Source: Bacteroidetes bacterium GWF2_33_38
Lineage (GTDB): Bacteria; Bacteroidota; Bacteroidia; Bacteroidales; GWF2-33-38
Direction: 5' to 3'
Length of the DNA: 64,000 nucleotides
Assembly: GCA_001769505.1 (NCBI GenBank)
Contig: MEOF01000043.1
Span: forward strand, 1-64,000
A program made the translations under genes and the position numbers. Below are positions 8,880-18,261 of this stretch, one piece after another; within the stretch, counting starts at the first letter, position 1, and each line of letters opens with the position of its first letter. The notes beneath the pieces are model-generated. The model was not told the DNA's origin. It did no database searches and worked only from the letters and a program-made list of their open reading frames with translations.

Positions 8880-10424
8880 TTAATTAACCTTATACAACTC
8901 CACATTGAGTTCATCATCAGAAAAAGTTTTGATTAATTGAAATTTATCCTTCCATTTATCGGTATGTAACTCGTTTAACATGGGATAAAATTCGAAATCG
9001 GGTTTTAATAAAACCAAATATCTGGGCGAAAAACCACTAATATATTTGTACAAATCGGCAATATTTTCAGTATAAATAGGCTTTCGCAACCAAAAATTCC
9101 AGTGTTTTGAAAAATAAACTTGATTTCTTGCAGTTGTGATATCTTTAACAAAAAAAACGGTTCTGATATTTTCGCTTCCTCCGTACATAAAAATATTTCC
9201 CGATGTATTTTTTGAAACCCACACAGCCCACTGCTTTTCTTTAGGCAATGAAAAATTAGCTGAATTAATTTTACTTGTCGTATTGTATAAATTTGAAATT
9301 ACAATAATCGCAATTAATCCAAAACTTATTATTTTACCATATTTCCAATTGTAAATAAAATGAAAAGGGTATGCTGAAACAAGAAAAATAATCGGTAGTA
9401 AAATATATATATGCCGATGGGAATGATAAATATCAAACACGAAACACAGTGCAGCAATATTAATCACAAAAAAAAGGATAATCGGAATAAAGATTTTGAA
9501 TTTTTTAAATTTCAAAAGCAAGAACAATCCAGCAGAGAAAAAAACATAAATTACAATACTTAACGAATCAAAAATATAAGAGTTAACTTTAAATAATCCG
9601 GTCAATATAAATTTTCGATAAATCTCATACACACTACTTTCCGACAGAAATTGAAATAGAGAAGGCGACTCCGTATTTTTAAACCAAACTTTATTGTAAT
9701 TATCGATAAAATATTTAGAATTGGCTCCATAATCGAAAATTGTACCGTGAGTTATATAGCGAAGATAAAAATCGGGCAACAAGCACGCAACATAAACTCC
9801 GATAATTAAAATTGAATAATACCATTTCGATTTTCCTTTAAACGATAAATATAATTGGTAAAAAACAATTGTTGCAATCAAAAAGCTACCATTAAATCGA
9901 ATATAATAACTCAATGCCGCTAAAAATGAAGCAGCAAGAAAATGTTTGAGCGTTGATTCGTCGGAAAGAAATAATAAAGAAGACAATGTTATAAAAACGA
10001 AAATTGGCTCAGTCATTCCTGAACCGGAGTGCAAAATCAAAACCGAAGAAAACACGTAAAATACAATTGGCAACACGTATAATGGTTTTGGGAGCATTTT
10101 TTTTGATAATAACCATAGAGGAATTATTGACAATACAGTAAAAAAAATGGTCAAAATTCTTGAAAGAAGCATTCCGCCTAAAAGAGAATCAATGCTTAAC
10201 AATTTCATAAGAACATATAATAGCACCGGCAATCCAAAAGCATCTGACTTAAAAACTTCCCAATTGCCATATTTCATTTCAAAAGCTTTGAGCAAATAAT
10301 AAAACTCATCGCCAAATAAAGGTTTCGAAAAATTTGTTGATAAAACAGACATAACTGCCATCAAAAAAATAGAAATGCTAATAATGTTTTTACTGTTATT
10401 AGCTATTGAATCAAGCACCTTCAT
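8880..10424 (-). CDS. Polytopic GT-C glycosyltransferase (ArnT/PMT-like, family 39-type)
   Basis: An integral membrane protein of 514 residues with about 11 hydrophobic segments across the first 380 residues and a soluble C-terminal part. The first extracytoplasmic loop carries FGDEFYYLLKA (about 37-47), the acidic D-E motif where GT-C enzymes bind the polyprenyl-phosphate sugar donor. Such enzymes transfer sugars from lipid carriers to lipid A or proteins on the periplasmic side. The donor and acceptor cannot be told here. It lies between the lipid-kinase gene and the TauE-type gene on the same strand but with gaps of 66-206 bp, so an operon is not certain. Confidence 0.75.
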   Translation of the reverse strand: MKVLDSIANNSKNIISISIFLMAVMSVLSTNFSKPLFGDEFYYLLKAFEMKYGNWEVFKSDAFGLPVLLYVLMKLLSIDSLLGGMLLSRILTIFFTVLSIIPLWLLSKKMLPKPLYVLPIVFYVFSSVLILHSGSGMTEPIFVFITLSSLLFLSDESTLKHFLAASFLAALSYYIRFNGSFLIATIVFYQLYLSFKGKSKWYYSILIIGVYVACLLPDFYLRYITHGTIFDYGANSKYFIDNYNKVWFKNTESPSLFQFLSESSVYEIYRKFILTGLFKVNSYIFDSLSIVIYVFFSAGLFLLLKFKKFKIFIPIILFFVINIAALCFVFDIYHSHRHIYILLPIIFLVSAYPFHFIYNWKYGKIISFGLIAIIVISNLYNTTSKINSANFSLPKEKQWAVWVSKNTSGNIFMYGGSENIRTVFFVKDITTARNQVYFSKHWNFWLRKPIYTENIADLYKYISGFSPRYLVLLKPDFEFYPMLNELHTDKWKDKFQLIKTFSDDELNVELYKVN

Positions 10425-10490
10425 TAATGGCTATTTTGAAATATTGAGTAAAAGTATAATAATTTGACTTAAAGAAAACTAGATATTCGC

Positions 10491-11237
10491 TTAAAAACCT
10501 ATAAACAATTTAATTGCGGATACAAGGATTGTAATAATTAGAAAATATCGAATAAATTTCGTCCCCAATTTTAAGGCCGCTTTAGCCCCAATCCATCCTC
10601 CAATCATATTTCCAACTGCCAGCACAAGTCCCAACGTATAATCGATTTGATTGTTCAGAACAAAAACACCCAATGCAAAAAACGTGTAAATTGCCATAAC
10701 ATAAACTTTTGCTGCATTTGCTCTTACTAAATCATATCCAACACCAATTACCAATGTTGCTAACATAAAAAATCCCGCTCCAATTTGAATAAAACCGCCA
10801 TACAATCCCACCAAAAACATGTATATAATTTGGAGAAATCCTGGTTTTTCAAAAACAATTGATTCCTGAATCCATTTTTCTGGTTTATATACAATCAAAC
10901 CCAACATCAGAATCAAAGCAATTCCTATTGCTTTTTCCATGATATTTTCATCTAAAACCGAAGCAAATTGAGCTCCGATTATAGCTCCAACTACCGAAGG
11001 AATGGCAAGAATTGTAGCATGTTTAATATTAATTTTTTGATGTTTTTTGAAACTTGATGTTGCAACAACATTTTGCATTAAAATCCCAATTCTATTGGTT
11101 CCGTTTGCAATGTTGGCGGGAAGTCCCAAGAAAATCAAGAAAGGCAAGGTAAGAGCAGAACCTCCTCCGGCAATTGTATTTATAAATCCTGCGGCAAAAC
11201 CTACCGCAATTACTCCAATAATTAATATCCAATCCAT
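10491..11237 (-). CDS. TauE/SafE-family membrane transporter
   Basis: A 248-residue membrane protein with about eight transmembrane helices in two similar halves. The N-terminal GFAAGFINTIAGGGSALTLP (about 15-34) is the family signature, and the second half repeats it in weaker form (GGFIQIGAGFFMLATL). TauE/SafE proteins are probable exporters or permeases for sulfonates, sulfite or other small organic anions. Here nothing nearby fixes the substrate. The ATG sits just 1 bp beyond the T-run of the glyA terminator, so the gene probably depends on read-through or on a promoter inside that short gap. Confidence 0.85.
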   Translation of the reverse strand: MDWILIIGVIAVGFAAGFINTIAGGGSALTLPFLIFLGLPANIANGTNRIGILMQNVVATSSFKKHQKINIKHATILAIPSVVGAIIGAQFASVLDENIMEKAIGIALILMLGLIVYKPEKWIQESIVFEKPGFLQIIYMFLVGLYGGFIQIGAGFFMLATLVIGVGYDLVRANAAKVYVMAIYTFFALGVFVLNNQIDYTLGLVLAVGNMIGGWIGAKAALKLGTKFIRYFLIITILVSAIKLFIGF

Positions 11238-11260
11238 AAAAAAAGGGGCAAAGCCCCTTG
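11238..11260 (-). terminator. Rho-independent terminator of glyA
   Basis: Stem AAGGGGC (11243-11249), loop AAA, stem GCCCCTT (11253-11259). Read on the - strand the stem is followed by seven T residues. It lies directly after the glyA stop and directly before the start codon of the TauE-type gene. Confidence 0.8.
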
Positions 11261-11267
11261 ATTATTT

Positions 11268-12548
11268 TTAATACGCAAACATCGGAAATTGCAACATAAA
11301 TTCATTTACTCGTTTTCGAACTGAGTCAATTACCTCTTGATTTTCGATATTAGAAATTACTTCATCAATCATTTCAACAACCATAGGCATATGATTTTCT
11401 TTCATTCCTCTAGTTGTAACAGCAGGAGTTCCAACTCTTAAGCCAGAAGTTGTAAAAGGCGAACGAGAATCAAACGGAACCATATTTTTATTTATGGTTA
11501 TATCTGCCAAAACCAACGCATTTTCAACTTGTTTGCCAGTAATATTCGGGAATTTTGTTCGTAAATCAATCAACATTGAATGATTGTCGGTTCCTCCAGA
11601 AACAACTTTGTAGCCTCGCTTGATAAATTCAGCTGCCATAACCTTAGCGTTTTTTTGCATTTGAATAGCATACTCAGTATAACTATCGCTTAATGCTTCG
11701 CCAAATGCAACGGCTTTCGCAGCAATAACATGCTCGAGCGGACCACCTTGCTGACCTGGAAATACTGCAAAATCTAGTACTTGCGACATCATTTTTATTT
11801 CTCCTTTTGGAGTTGTTTGCCCCCATGGGTTTTCAAAATCTTTTCCCATCATGATTACACCACCACGAGGACCACGCAATGTTTTATGAGTTGTGGTTGT
11901 AACAATGTGACAATGTGGCATTGGGTTATTTAATAAACCTTTTGCTATTAATCCTGCAGGATGGGCAATGTCAGCCATAAGCAACGCTCCTACTTTATCC
12001 GCTATTTTTCGCATTCTTGCAAAATCCCAATCTCTTGAATAAGCCGAAGCTCCTGCAATAATCATTTTGGGATTATGTTTAATTGCCAACATTTCCATCT
12101 CATCATAATCAACCATTCCGGTTTCCTCTTTTACGTGATATGCAATTGGATTATAATTCACTCCCGAAAGATTTACTGGCGAACCGTGTGAAAGATGACC
12201 TCCATGAGCTAAATCCAATCCAAGAAATGTGTCTCCGGGTTTCATACATGCAAAAAATACGGCAGCATTTGCTTGTGCTCCTGAATGTGGTTGAACATTC
12301 GCATATTCTGCTCCAAAAAGTTGTTTCAACCGGTCAATTGCCAATTGTTCAGTTTGATCAACTATCTGACAACCGCCATAATATCTTTTGCCTGGGTAAC
12401 CTTCGGCATATTTGTTTGTTAAACAAGAGCCCATGGCTTGCATAACTTGTTCGCTGACAAAATTTTCTGAAGCAATAAGTTCAATTCCGTGCAATTGTCT
12501 TTTGTATTCTTCTTCTATTAGGTTAAAAATTTTATTATCTCTTTCCAT
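11268..12548 (-). CDS. glyA: Serine hydroxymethyltransferase
   Basis: GlyA interconverts serine and glycine with tetrahydrofolate, supplying one-carbon units. It is a pyridoxal-phosphate enzyme of fold type I in the cytoplasm. The PLP lysine lies in [15 protein letters not shown] (about 217-231 from the chosen start), and the N-terminal [15 protein letters not shown] and [15 protein letters not shown] blocks are family signatures. I chose the ATG at 12548 (MERDNKIF), giving 426 residues as is usual; a TTG at 12572 would add eight residues with no family support. A strong terminator follows. No nearby gene suggests special regulation. Confidence 0.97.
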   Translation of the reverse strand: MERDNKIFNLIEEEYKRQLHGIELIASENFVSEQVMQAMGSCLTNKYAEGYPGKRYYGGCQIVDQTEQLAIDRLKQLFGAEYANVQPHSGAQANAAVFFACMKPGDTFLGLDLAHGGHLSHGSPVNLSGVNYNPIAYHVKEETGMVDYDEMEMLAIKHNPKMIIAGASAYSRDWDFARMRKIADKVGALLMADIAHPAGLIAKGLLNNPMPHCHIVTTTTHKTLRGPRGGVIMMGKDFENPWGQTTPKGEIKMMSQVLDFAVFPGQQGGPLEHVIAAKAVAFGEALSDSYTEYAIQMQKNAKVMAAEFIKRGYKVVSGGTDNHSMLIDLRTKFPNITGKQVENALVLADITINKNMVPFDSRSPFTTSGLRVGTPAVTTRGMKENHMPMVVEMIDEVISNIENQEVIDSVRKRVNEFMLQFPMFAY

Positions 12549-12734
12549 TTTAATAAATTTATTTTTTGACAAACGTATATTTTTTTCAAATATATTGAAT
12601 AAAAAGGATAATTAAAAGCACGTTTTGCAGAATCTAACATTTTAAATATTCACATAAAAATTTTGAAATATAAAAATCTTGCCTTACATTCGTTTCAAAG
12701 AATATTATTTTTACTAACTTAAAATTTATTTATT

Positions 12735-13232
12735 ATGGAAGAACAAGCTACTAAAAAAAGACCAACATTCGTTACTGTATTAGGTATTTTAGGATTTATT
12801 GGCGTAGGCTGGCAAGTTATTTCTGGTATCATACAAATGATGGCAGGAGCTGTTACAGGTGCTGTAATGGACGTGGCTGAACAAAATGTCGAAAGTCTTG
12901 AAGGTTTAGAAGGCATGGAAGGCTTAGAAAACGTTGAAGGCATGGAAGAATTTGGAAGTGCTATGGAAGGCGTTGGTAACTTAATGCAACACCAATCAAC
13001 ACTAGGTTTAATTAGCATCATTGCTGCTTTAGTGTGTTTATTAGGTGTTATTTGGATGTGGAATCTTAAGAAAAAAGGATTCTATGTTTATATTATTGGA
13101 GAAATTGCTCCTGCAATCGCTACTTTAGTATTAGTTGGATTTGGCTTAGGTGGATTTATGGCTACTTTAGGCTTCATTATTCCAGTTGTTATGATTATTT
13201 TATGGGGACTTAACCTAAAACATATGTCATAA
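12735..13232 (+). CDS. Small multi-pass membrane protein with acidic (L/M-E-G) loop
   Basis: I do not recognise a family. The 165-residue product has one hydrophobic segment at about 13-45, then an acidic loop (about 48-85) and two or three further membrane segments (about 90-165). The loop contains a short triplet repeat, LEGLEGMEGLEN then VEGMEEF, encoded by a 9-bp-like DNA repeat. The upstream 186 bp are AT-rich, and a good terminator follows, so it is an independent unit. The next gene encodes another small membrane protein and may be related in role. Function unknown. Confidence 0.7.
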   Translation: MEEQATKKRPTFVTVLGILGFIGVGWQVISGIIQMMAGAVTGAVMDVAEQNVESLEGLEGMEGLENVEGMEEFGSAMEGVGNLMQHQSTLGLISIIAALVCLLGVIWMWNLKKKGFYVYIIGEIAPAIATLVLVGFGLGGFMATLGFIIPVVMIILWGLNLKHMS

Positions 13233-13245
13233 TTCATATTATGAT

Positions 13246-13280
13246 TAAAAAAAAGCCGAAGCATTGTTTCGGCTTTTTTT
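13246..13280 (+). terminator. Rho-independent terminator
   Basis: Stem AAAAAGCCGAA (about 13250-13260), loop GCATTG, stem TTCGGCTTTTT (about 13268-13278), continuing the T-run. It follows the stop of the small membrane protein gene by about 15 bp. Confidence 0.85.
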
Positions 13281-13318
13281 ATATCTTTAAATCAACTATT
13301 TAACACCAAAATAAACAG

Positions 13319-13822
13319 ATGAAAGCAGTAGGAATAATTTCAATCATAATTGGAGGATTGTCGGCTCTACAAAGTTTAATGAGCATTTTAATAATCGGAA
13401 TCGAAGACATGATTTTTAGTAAAATTCCAAACGAAATATTTACAAGTCCAAATATTCCATTTGACATGCCAATTTTTATTCATCAAGTTGCAAAATTAAT
13501 CTATGTTTTCATGCCCATTCAAATTATTATTGGGGTGATTTTTATTTTCGCTGGAATAAAATTAGTTAATAAAAAAGCTGAAGGAATTATTCATATTCGT
13601 TTTGCTTCGCTTTTTCAAATTGTTTGGTACGTGGCATACTCTATTGTTTTCTATCAAATATTTACTTCTTTGTTTACAAACATGTTCAGTCCTATTTTAG
13701 ACACGCGTTTTTTCGACACAATCTACATAATTTCAATATTTATTGGAGGAATTTTTACTTGTGGATTTCCTATTTTTAATTTGATATTTTTCAGAAAACA
13801 TTCGTGGAAAATAAACTCCTAA
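13319..13822 (+). CDS. Hypothetical four-helix membrane protein
   Basis: The 167-residue product has about four hydrophobic segments (about 1-28, 55-80, 95-120 and 135-158) and no recognisable motif. The first segment ends in a polar, proline-rich loop (KIPNEIFTSPNIPFDMP). It may belong with the preceding small membrane protein, because gene size and topology are similar, but a terminator separates the two. The ATG lies 39 bp after that terminator. Function unknown; this is a hypothetical gene supported by length, codon pattern and a clear gap on each side. Confidence 0.6.
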   Translation: MKAVGIISIIIGGLSALQSLMSILIIGIEDMIFSKIPNEIFTSPNIPFDMPIFIHQVAKLIYVFMPIQIIIGVIFIFAGIKLVNKKAEGIIHIRFASLFQIVWYVAYSIVFYQIFTSLFTNMFSPILDTRFFDTIYIISIFIGGIFTCGFPIFNLIFFRKHSWKINS

Positions 13823-13918
13823 ATTTAGAATAAATCTAAATTATAAAATAAATAGGTACTGAATATCCTATATATAAAAAAATGTTTATCTTCGCATGCA
13901 AGATAAATATATAATAAG

Positions 13919-14515
13919 ATGTTCAATTCTTTAATTTATTTCTTTATTCCTCCTCAAAAATGGCGAATTCCGGTAATTATTTTACTTGGAATTTTGTTTG
14001 GGTTGGTGCTTAGTTTATTTTATATTTCTAAAGCTCATTCATATTTATCTGACTCTCCTGCTACATGCGTAAATTGTCATATTATGGCTCCGCAGTATGC
14101 AACATGGAATCATAGTTCGCATCGCGAGGTTACGAATTGCAACGACTGCCATGTTCCTCACAATAATTTTATAAATAAATATTATTTTAAGGCAAAAGAT
14201 GGAATGAGACATGCAACTATTTTTACTATGAGAGCCGAGCCTGAAGTAATTTTTATTAAAGAAGAGGGTCAAGAAGTTGTACATCAAAATTGTATTCGTT
14301 GCCACAAAGACCAACTAAGCGATGCAAAGATGATGGCTGCAGTAAAAAATCACGATATTCACACTCAAAATCGAAAGTGCTGGGACTGTCATAGGGAAGT
14401 TCCTCATGGTAGGGTAAATAGTTTATCTAGCGTTCCAAATGCAAGAGTTCCATTGCCCGAAAGTCCTGTTCCAGAATGGCTGAAAAATAAGTTGAAAGTG
14501 AAGAGTGAAAAGTGA
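13919..14515 (+). CDS. nrfH: Cytochrome c nitrite reductase, small (quinol-oxidising) subunit
   Basis: NrfH is the membrane-anchored tetrahaem cytochrome that passes electrons from menaquinol to NrfA. The 198-residue product has one N-terminal membrane helix (about 17-38), then four CxxCH haem sites: CVNCH, CNDCH, CIRCH and CWDCH. This is the NapC/NirT fold in its short NrfH form. A TATCTTCG sequence at 13887-13894 resembles the -7 box. NrfA follows after 211 bp of AT-rich, GTTGA-type intergenic sequence, an unusually wide gap for this pair. The gene product acts on the periplasmic face of the inner membrane. Confidence 0.95.
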   Translation: MFNSLIYFFIPPQKWRIPVIILLGILFGLVLSLFYISKAHSYLSDSPATCVNCHIMAPQYATWNHSSHREVTNCNDCHVPHNNFINKYYFKAKDGMRHATIFTMRAEPEVIFIKEEGQEVVHQNCIRCHKDQLSDAKMMAAVKNHDIHTQNRKCWDCHREVPHGRVNSLSSVPNARVPLPESPVPEWLKNKLKVKSEK

Positions 14516-14726
14516 AAAGTTGATGAAATACGTTGATGAGTTGATAGGTTGATGGGGTGAAAGATAGAATAAAGTTGGAAGGTAGATGTTAGAAATTGGA
14601 AGGTGTAAAATTGAAAACTGTAAAACTATTAAAAAATAACTCGGTCATTCTTGTCCGATAAAAAATTAAAATTAAAATAATAATATTTCTCATTACTAGT
14701 AACTAATTACTAATAACTTAATAAAT
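14516..14726. repeat. AT-rich intergenic stretch with GTTGA-type simple repeats
   Basis: The 211 bp between nrfH and nrfA hold no ORF. They consist of degenerate direct repeats (GTGAAAAGT, GTTGATGAGTTGATAGG, TTGGAAGGT) and a short TCATTCTTGTCCG block near 14643. Very similar text recurs at 19640-19770, 21525-21675, 22014-22200 and 22830-22880, always between genes. The TGTCC block recurs at 22158-22171 as GGACATTCTTGTCC, a stem of GGACA/TGTCC. Confidence 0.6.
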
Positions 14727-16241
14727 ATGAAATCAATAAATGAAATCGTAAAAAATAAACCTTGGTTAGGTTGGCTAATGTTTTTTGCAACCATGTTCGT
14801 TGTGTTTTTGTTGGGATTATTGGCTTCGTCGATAATGGAACGAAGTGCCGAAGCACAATTTGCTTATACTCCACTGGTAAAATTTGATAGTTCAGAGCCA
14901 AGAAATGAAGTATGGGGTCAAAATTTTCCTCGCGAATATCAATCATACTATAGAACTGCCGATACAACATTCAAAAGTGAATACAACGGAAATGTGATGA
15001 TTGATGAATTGGAAGAAGATCCTAAATTAGTTGTTTTATGGGCAGGATATGGTTTTTCAAAAGATTACAACCAAGGACGAGGACATTATTATGCTATTGA
15101 AGACATCAGAAATACATTACGTACAGGTGCTCCAATGAACGGAGAAGCTAGTGCTATGCCAAACACATGCTGGACTTGCAAAAGCCCAGATGTTCCTCGA
15201 ATGATGAAAGAAATGGGAATTGCCGAGTTTTATAAAGGTTCGTGGGAGCAACTTGGCGACCAAATTATAAATCCTATTGGCTGTGCCGATTGCCACGATG
15301 CTGAAACAATGAATTTGAGAATTTCGAGACCAGCTTTAGTCGAAGCATACGAACGAACGGGTAAAGACATTACAAAAGCATCTCATCAAGAAATGCGTTC
15401 GTTGGTTTGTGCTCAATGCCATGTTGAATATTATTTTAATAAGAAAAAAATAGAAGGAGTACCATATCTTACTTTCCCTTGGGATAATGGAATGTCGTGC
15501 GAAAAAATTGAAGAATACTATGATAAGATAGAGTTTTCTGATTGGACTCATCAAATTAGCAAAGCTCCAATGATTAAAGCTCAACACCCTGATTATGAAG
15601 TGTATTTAACAGGTGTTCATGCAGATAGAGGTGTTTCGTGTGCCGATTGCCACATGCCTTACAAAAGTGAAGGTGGACAAAAATTTACCGATCACCACAT
15701 TCAAAGTCCATTGAATAATGTAGCAAATTCTTGTCAGGTTTGCCATCGAGAAGAAACCACCAAGCTTATCGAAAATGTGTACGAACGTCAACGCAAAAAT
15801 CGAGAAAATCAAATTGTATTAGAAGAATTATTGGTAAGAGCACACGTCGAAGCAGGAAAAGCGTGGGAACTTGGAGCTTCCGAAGAACAAATGAAACCTA
15901 TTCTTATGGATATTCGACATGCACAATGGCGTTGGGACTATGCTGTTGCAGGTCATGGAGGTTCGTTTCATGCTCCACTCGAAACAAGTCGAATTTTTTC
16001 TACCGGAATTAAAATAGCACAAGATGCAAGAATTAAACTTTCGAGACTTTTGGCATCATACAATTTTAATCAAGAAGTTCCATATCCAGATATTGCATCG
16101 AAAAACAAAGCTCAAGAATATATCGGCCTTGATGTAAAAAAATTAAAAGCCGACAAACAAGAATTCTTGAAAACGGTTGTTCCCGAATGGCTTGAAAAAG
16201 CAAAGAAAAGAGAAAGTACATACCAAGTAAAAAATATTTAA
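14727..16241 (+). CDS. nrfA: Ammonia-forming cytochrome c nitrite reductase, catalytic subunit
   Basis: NrfA reduces nitrite to ammonium with six electrons in the periplasm and can also reduce NO and hydroxylamine. The 504-residue product has an N-terminal membrane or signal segment (about 14-36). Five haem sites are visible: CWTCK (about 148-152, the active-site haem with lysine as axial ligand, diagnostic for NrfA), CADCH, CAQCH, CADCH and CQVCH. The gene lies in a run with nrfH and cytochrome c maturation genes, which matches its need for five covalent haems. Such operons are commonly induced by anaerobiosis and nitrite, but no operator is evident here. Confidence 0.97.
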   Translation: MKSINEIVKNKPWLGWLMFFATMFVVFLLGLLASSIMERSAEAQFAYTPLVKFDSSEPRNEVWGQNFPREYQSYYRTADTTFKSEYNGNVMIDELEEDPKLVVLWAGYGFSKDYNQGRGHYYAIEDIRNTLRTGAPMNGEASAMPNTCWTCKSPDVPRMMKEMGIAEFYKGSWEQLGDQIINPIGCADCHDAETMNLRISRPALVEAYERTGKDITKASHQEMRSLVCAQCHVEYYFNKKKIEGVPYLTFPWDNGMSCEKIEEYYDKIEFSDWTHQISKAPMIKAQHPDYEVYLTGVHADRGVSCADCHMPYKSEGGQKFTDHHIQSPLNNVANSCQVCHREETTKLIENVYERQRKNRENQIVLEELLVRAHVEAGKAWELGASEEQMKPILMDIRHAQWRWDYAVAGHGGSFHAPLETSRIFSTGIKIAQDARIKLSRLLASYNFNQEVPYPDIASKNKAQEYIGLDVKKLKADKQEFLKTVVPEWLEKAKKRESTYQVKNI

Positions 16242-16253
16242 AATACTTGTAGC

Positions 16254-17447
16254 GTGTGGAAATTTCCTTGGAAACTTTCTGAAAGCCTTTTTTTTGGGTT
16301 TGGACTTTTACTAACAGGATTTTTAATTGAAATTGTTAGTCGAGTTGAAATTAGTGCTCCAGCATGGCCATTGAATCTTATAGTCATCCTGGTATTTGCT
16401 TTTATCATAATTCTTTGTGGAATTTTCCTAAAAAATAACCCTTTTATTAAATGGCTTTCAGGAATTAATGCGGCAATCAGTGCAATCGTTTTCTTTACCG
16501 GATTAACCGTATTAATGGGACTAATTCCACAGCTCCCAACCGACAATAAATTTATTTCTCATCTTGGATTAAATCGCATAACATCTTCCTTTCCTTACGC
16601 CATTTTACTCATATATTTTCTTACTTCCTTAGGATTTGTAACCATAAAAAGGCTAAAACCATTTAATAAAAAAAATCTCGGATTCTTTTTTAACCATTTC
16701 GGATTATGGTTAGTAATTATTTCGGCAAATTTAGGAACAGGCGATTTGCAAAAACTAAACATGACTGTTAACGAAAATCAAACCGAATGGAGGGCTGTTG
16801 ATGAATACAACCAAGTTATAGAACTACCTATTGCCATTGAGTTAAAAGATTTCGACATCGAAGAATTTAATCCGAAATTATTAATTTTCAACAATCAAAC
16901 ATCAGAAATAGAATCCAAACCATACTTAATCGACACCATAAATAATATCTTTCATTTAAATGATTATGAAATTGCTATTGAAAAATTCTACAAATACTCA
17001 TCATGGTATAATGATTCGTTTCACAAAATGCTGGAAATAGGAAATCCATCATCGGTATTTGTAAAAATTAAACTAGCCGGAAATATTATAACAGAAGGTT
17101 GGATTTCATCTGAAACATTCATTCAACGCCAGCGAAACTTACAAATTGATTCTCTTTACACAATTGTGATGGTTGCTCCTGAGCCCAAACGATATTTTTC
17201 TGAGATAACTGTTTATTCTGACAATGATGAAACGATTAAAACAACTCTCGAAGTTAACAAACCCCTACGAATTAATGGCTGGACATTATATCAAGTTAGT
17301 TACGACGAAACAAAAGGAAAGTGGTCAAATTATTCAATAATTCAATTTGTTCGAGACCCATGGCTTCCAGTTGTTTACATAGGAATAGGATTTTTGATAA
17401 TCGGAGTCTTTTTTATAATTATTCGAGGCGAAAAACTCAAACATTAA
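16254..17447 (+). CDS. ResB-like cytochrome c biogenesis protein
   Basis: A 397-residue membrane protein of the ResB/Ccs1 type, which together with CcsA delivers haem to apocytochrome c on the outside of the inner membrane (System II). Membrane segments lie at about 10-28, 38-60, 70-90, 107-125 and 370-390. The long domain between the fourth and last segment (about 150-365) is extracytoplasmic. The start is a GTG 12 bp after nrfA (MWKFPWKLSESLFFGFG); no ATG lies near. The ccsA-like gene follows by 7 bp, as expected for a ResB-CcsA pair. Sequence similarity to the family is modest by eye, and context carries much of the call. Confidence 0.75.
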   Translation: MWKFPWKLSESLFFGFGLLLTGFLIEIVSRVEISAPAWPLNLIVILVFAFIIILCGIFLKNNPFIKWLSGINAAISAIVFFTGLTVLMGLIPQLPTDNKFISHLGLNRITSSFPYAILLIYFLTSLGFVTIKRLKPFNKKNLGFFFNHFGLWLVIISANLGTGDLQKLNMTVNENQTEWRAVDEYNQVIELPIAIELKDFDIEEFNPKLLIFNNQTSEIESKPYLIDTINNIFHLNDYEIAIEKFYKYSSWYNDSFHKMLEIGNPSSVFVKIKLAGNIITEGWISSETFIQRQRNLQIDSLYTIVMVAPEPKRYFSEITVYSDNDETIKTTLEVNKPLRINGWTLYQVSYDETKGKWSNYSIIQFVRDPWLPVVYIGIGFLIIGVFFIIIRGEKLKH

Positions 17448-17454
17448 TAAAAAT

Positions 17455-18261
17455 ATGGAAGTTTTATCGTACAAATATTTTGCAATCGCAGCTTTGATTT
17501 CTTGGAGTATTGGAATATTAGCTTTTTTGTTTCAAAAAAGATTAGCTGAAAAAATAAAAAAAATATTTCCACTCGGTCTGGTTATTATTGGTATTGGAGC
17601 ATTAGCTTATTTTACAATTGCTCTTTGGATTCACATTGACCGTCCACCAATGCGAACACTTGGAGAAACTCGACTTTGGTATTCACTTTTTGTTCCAATA
17701 ATCGGTCTTGCGGTTTATTTTAGGTGGAAATACAATTGGTTTATGATTTACAGTTTGTTTTTGGCAAATGTTTTTATCCTTGTGAATTTATTTTCGCCCG
17801 AAAATTTCGAAAAAACCTTAATGCCAGCACTTCAAAGTATTTGGTTTGTACCACACGTAGTTGTTTATATTTTTTCATACGCATTACTTGCAGCATCGTC
17901 ATTAGTTGCCGTAAAAGGGTTATACACTATTTATTTCAAAGAATTCGACCGAAATACGCTACATTTAGCTGACAATTTGGTTTACATCGGCTTTGGATTT
18001 TTAACGCTTGGTCTTTTATTTGGAGCCTTATGGGCAAAAGAAGCATGGGGACATTATTGGACTTGGGATCCAAAAGAAACTTGGGCATTTATAAGTTGGA
18101 TGGGATATTTAATTTATATGCATTATCGATTTCGGAATCCTCAAAATACAGTGGCTCCAATCTGGATTTTATCATTAGCTTTTGTAATTTTGCTTGTCTG
18201 TTGGTTTGGAATAAATTATTTACCAACGGCTCAAAATAGCGTTCACACATATTCCGGCTAA
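17455..18261 (+). CDS. ccsA: CcsA/ResC-type cytochrome c haem lyase subunit
   Basis: A 268-residue membrane protein with about eight helices. The tryptophan-rich WWD-type signature is clear: GHYWTWDPKETWAFISW (about 198-214). The haem-ligand histidines expected before and after it can be seen in PHVVVYIFSY (about 140) and at the C-terminal HTYSG. The protein handles and presents haem for attachment to the CxxCH motifs of cytochromes such as NrfH and NrfA just upstream. It lies in a tight run: 7 bp after the ResB-like gene, and the next start codon follows its stop directly. Confidence 0.92.
   Translation: MEVLSYKYFAIAALISWSIGILAFLFQKRLAEKIKKIFPLGLVIIGIGALAYFTIALWIHIDRPPMRTLGETRLWYSLFVPIIGLAVYFRWKYNWFMIYSLFLANVFILVNLFSPENFEKTLMPALQSIWFVPHVVVYIFSYALLAASSLVAVKGLYTIYFKEFDRNTLHLADNLVYIGFGFLTLGLLFGALWAKEAWGHYWTWDPKETWAFISWMGYLIYMHYRFRNPQNTVAPIWILSLAFVILLVCWFGINYLPTAQNSVHTYSG

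Noticed and set aside
13861-13918. tRNA or small structured RNA upstream of nrfH
   Set aside because: The sequence is AT-rich without cloverleaf arms; only a promoter-like TATCTTCG is seen.
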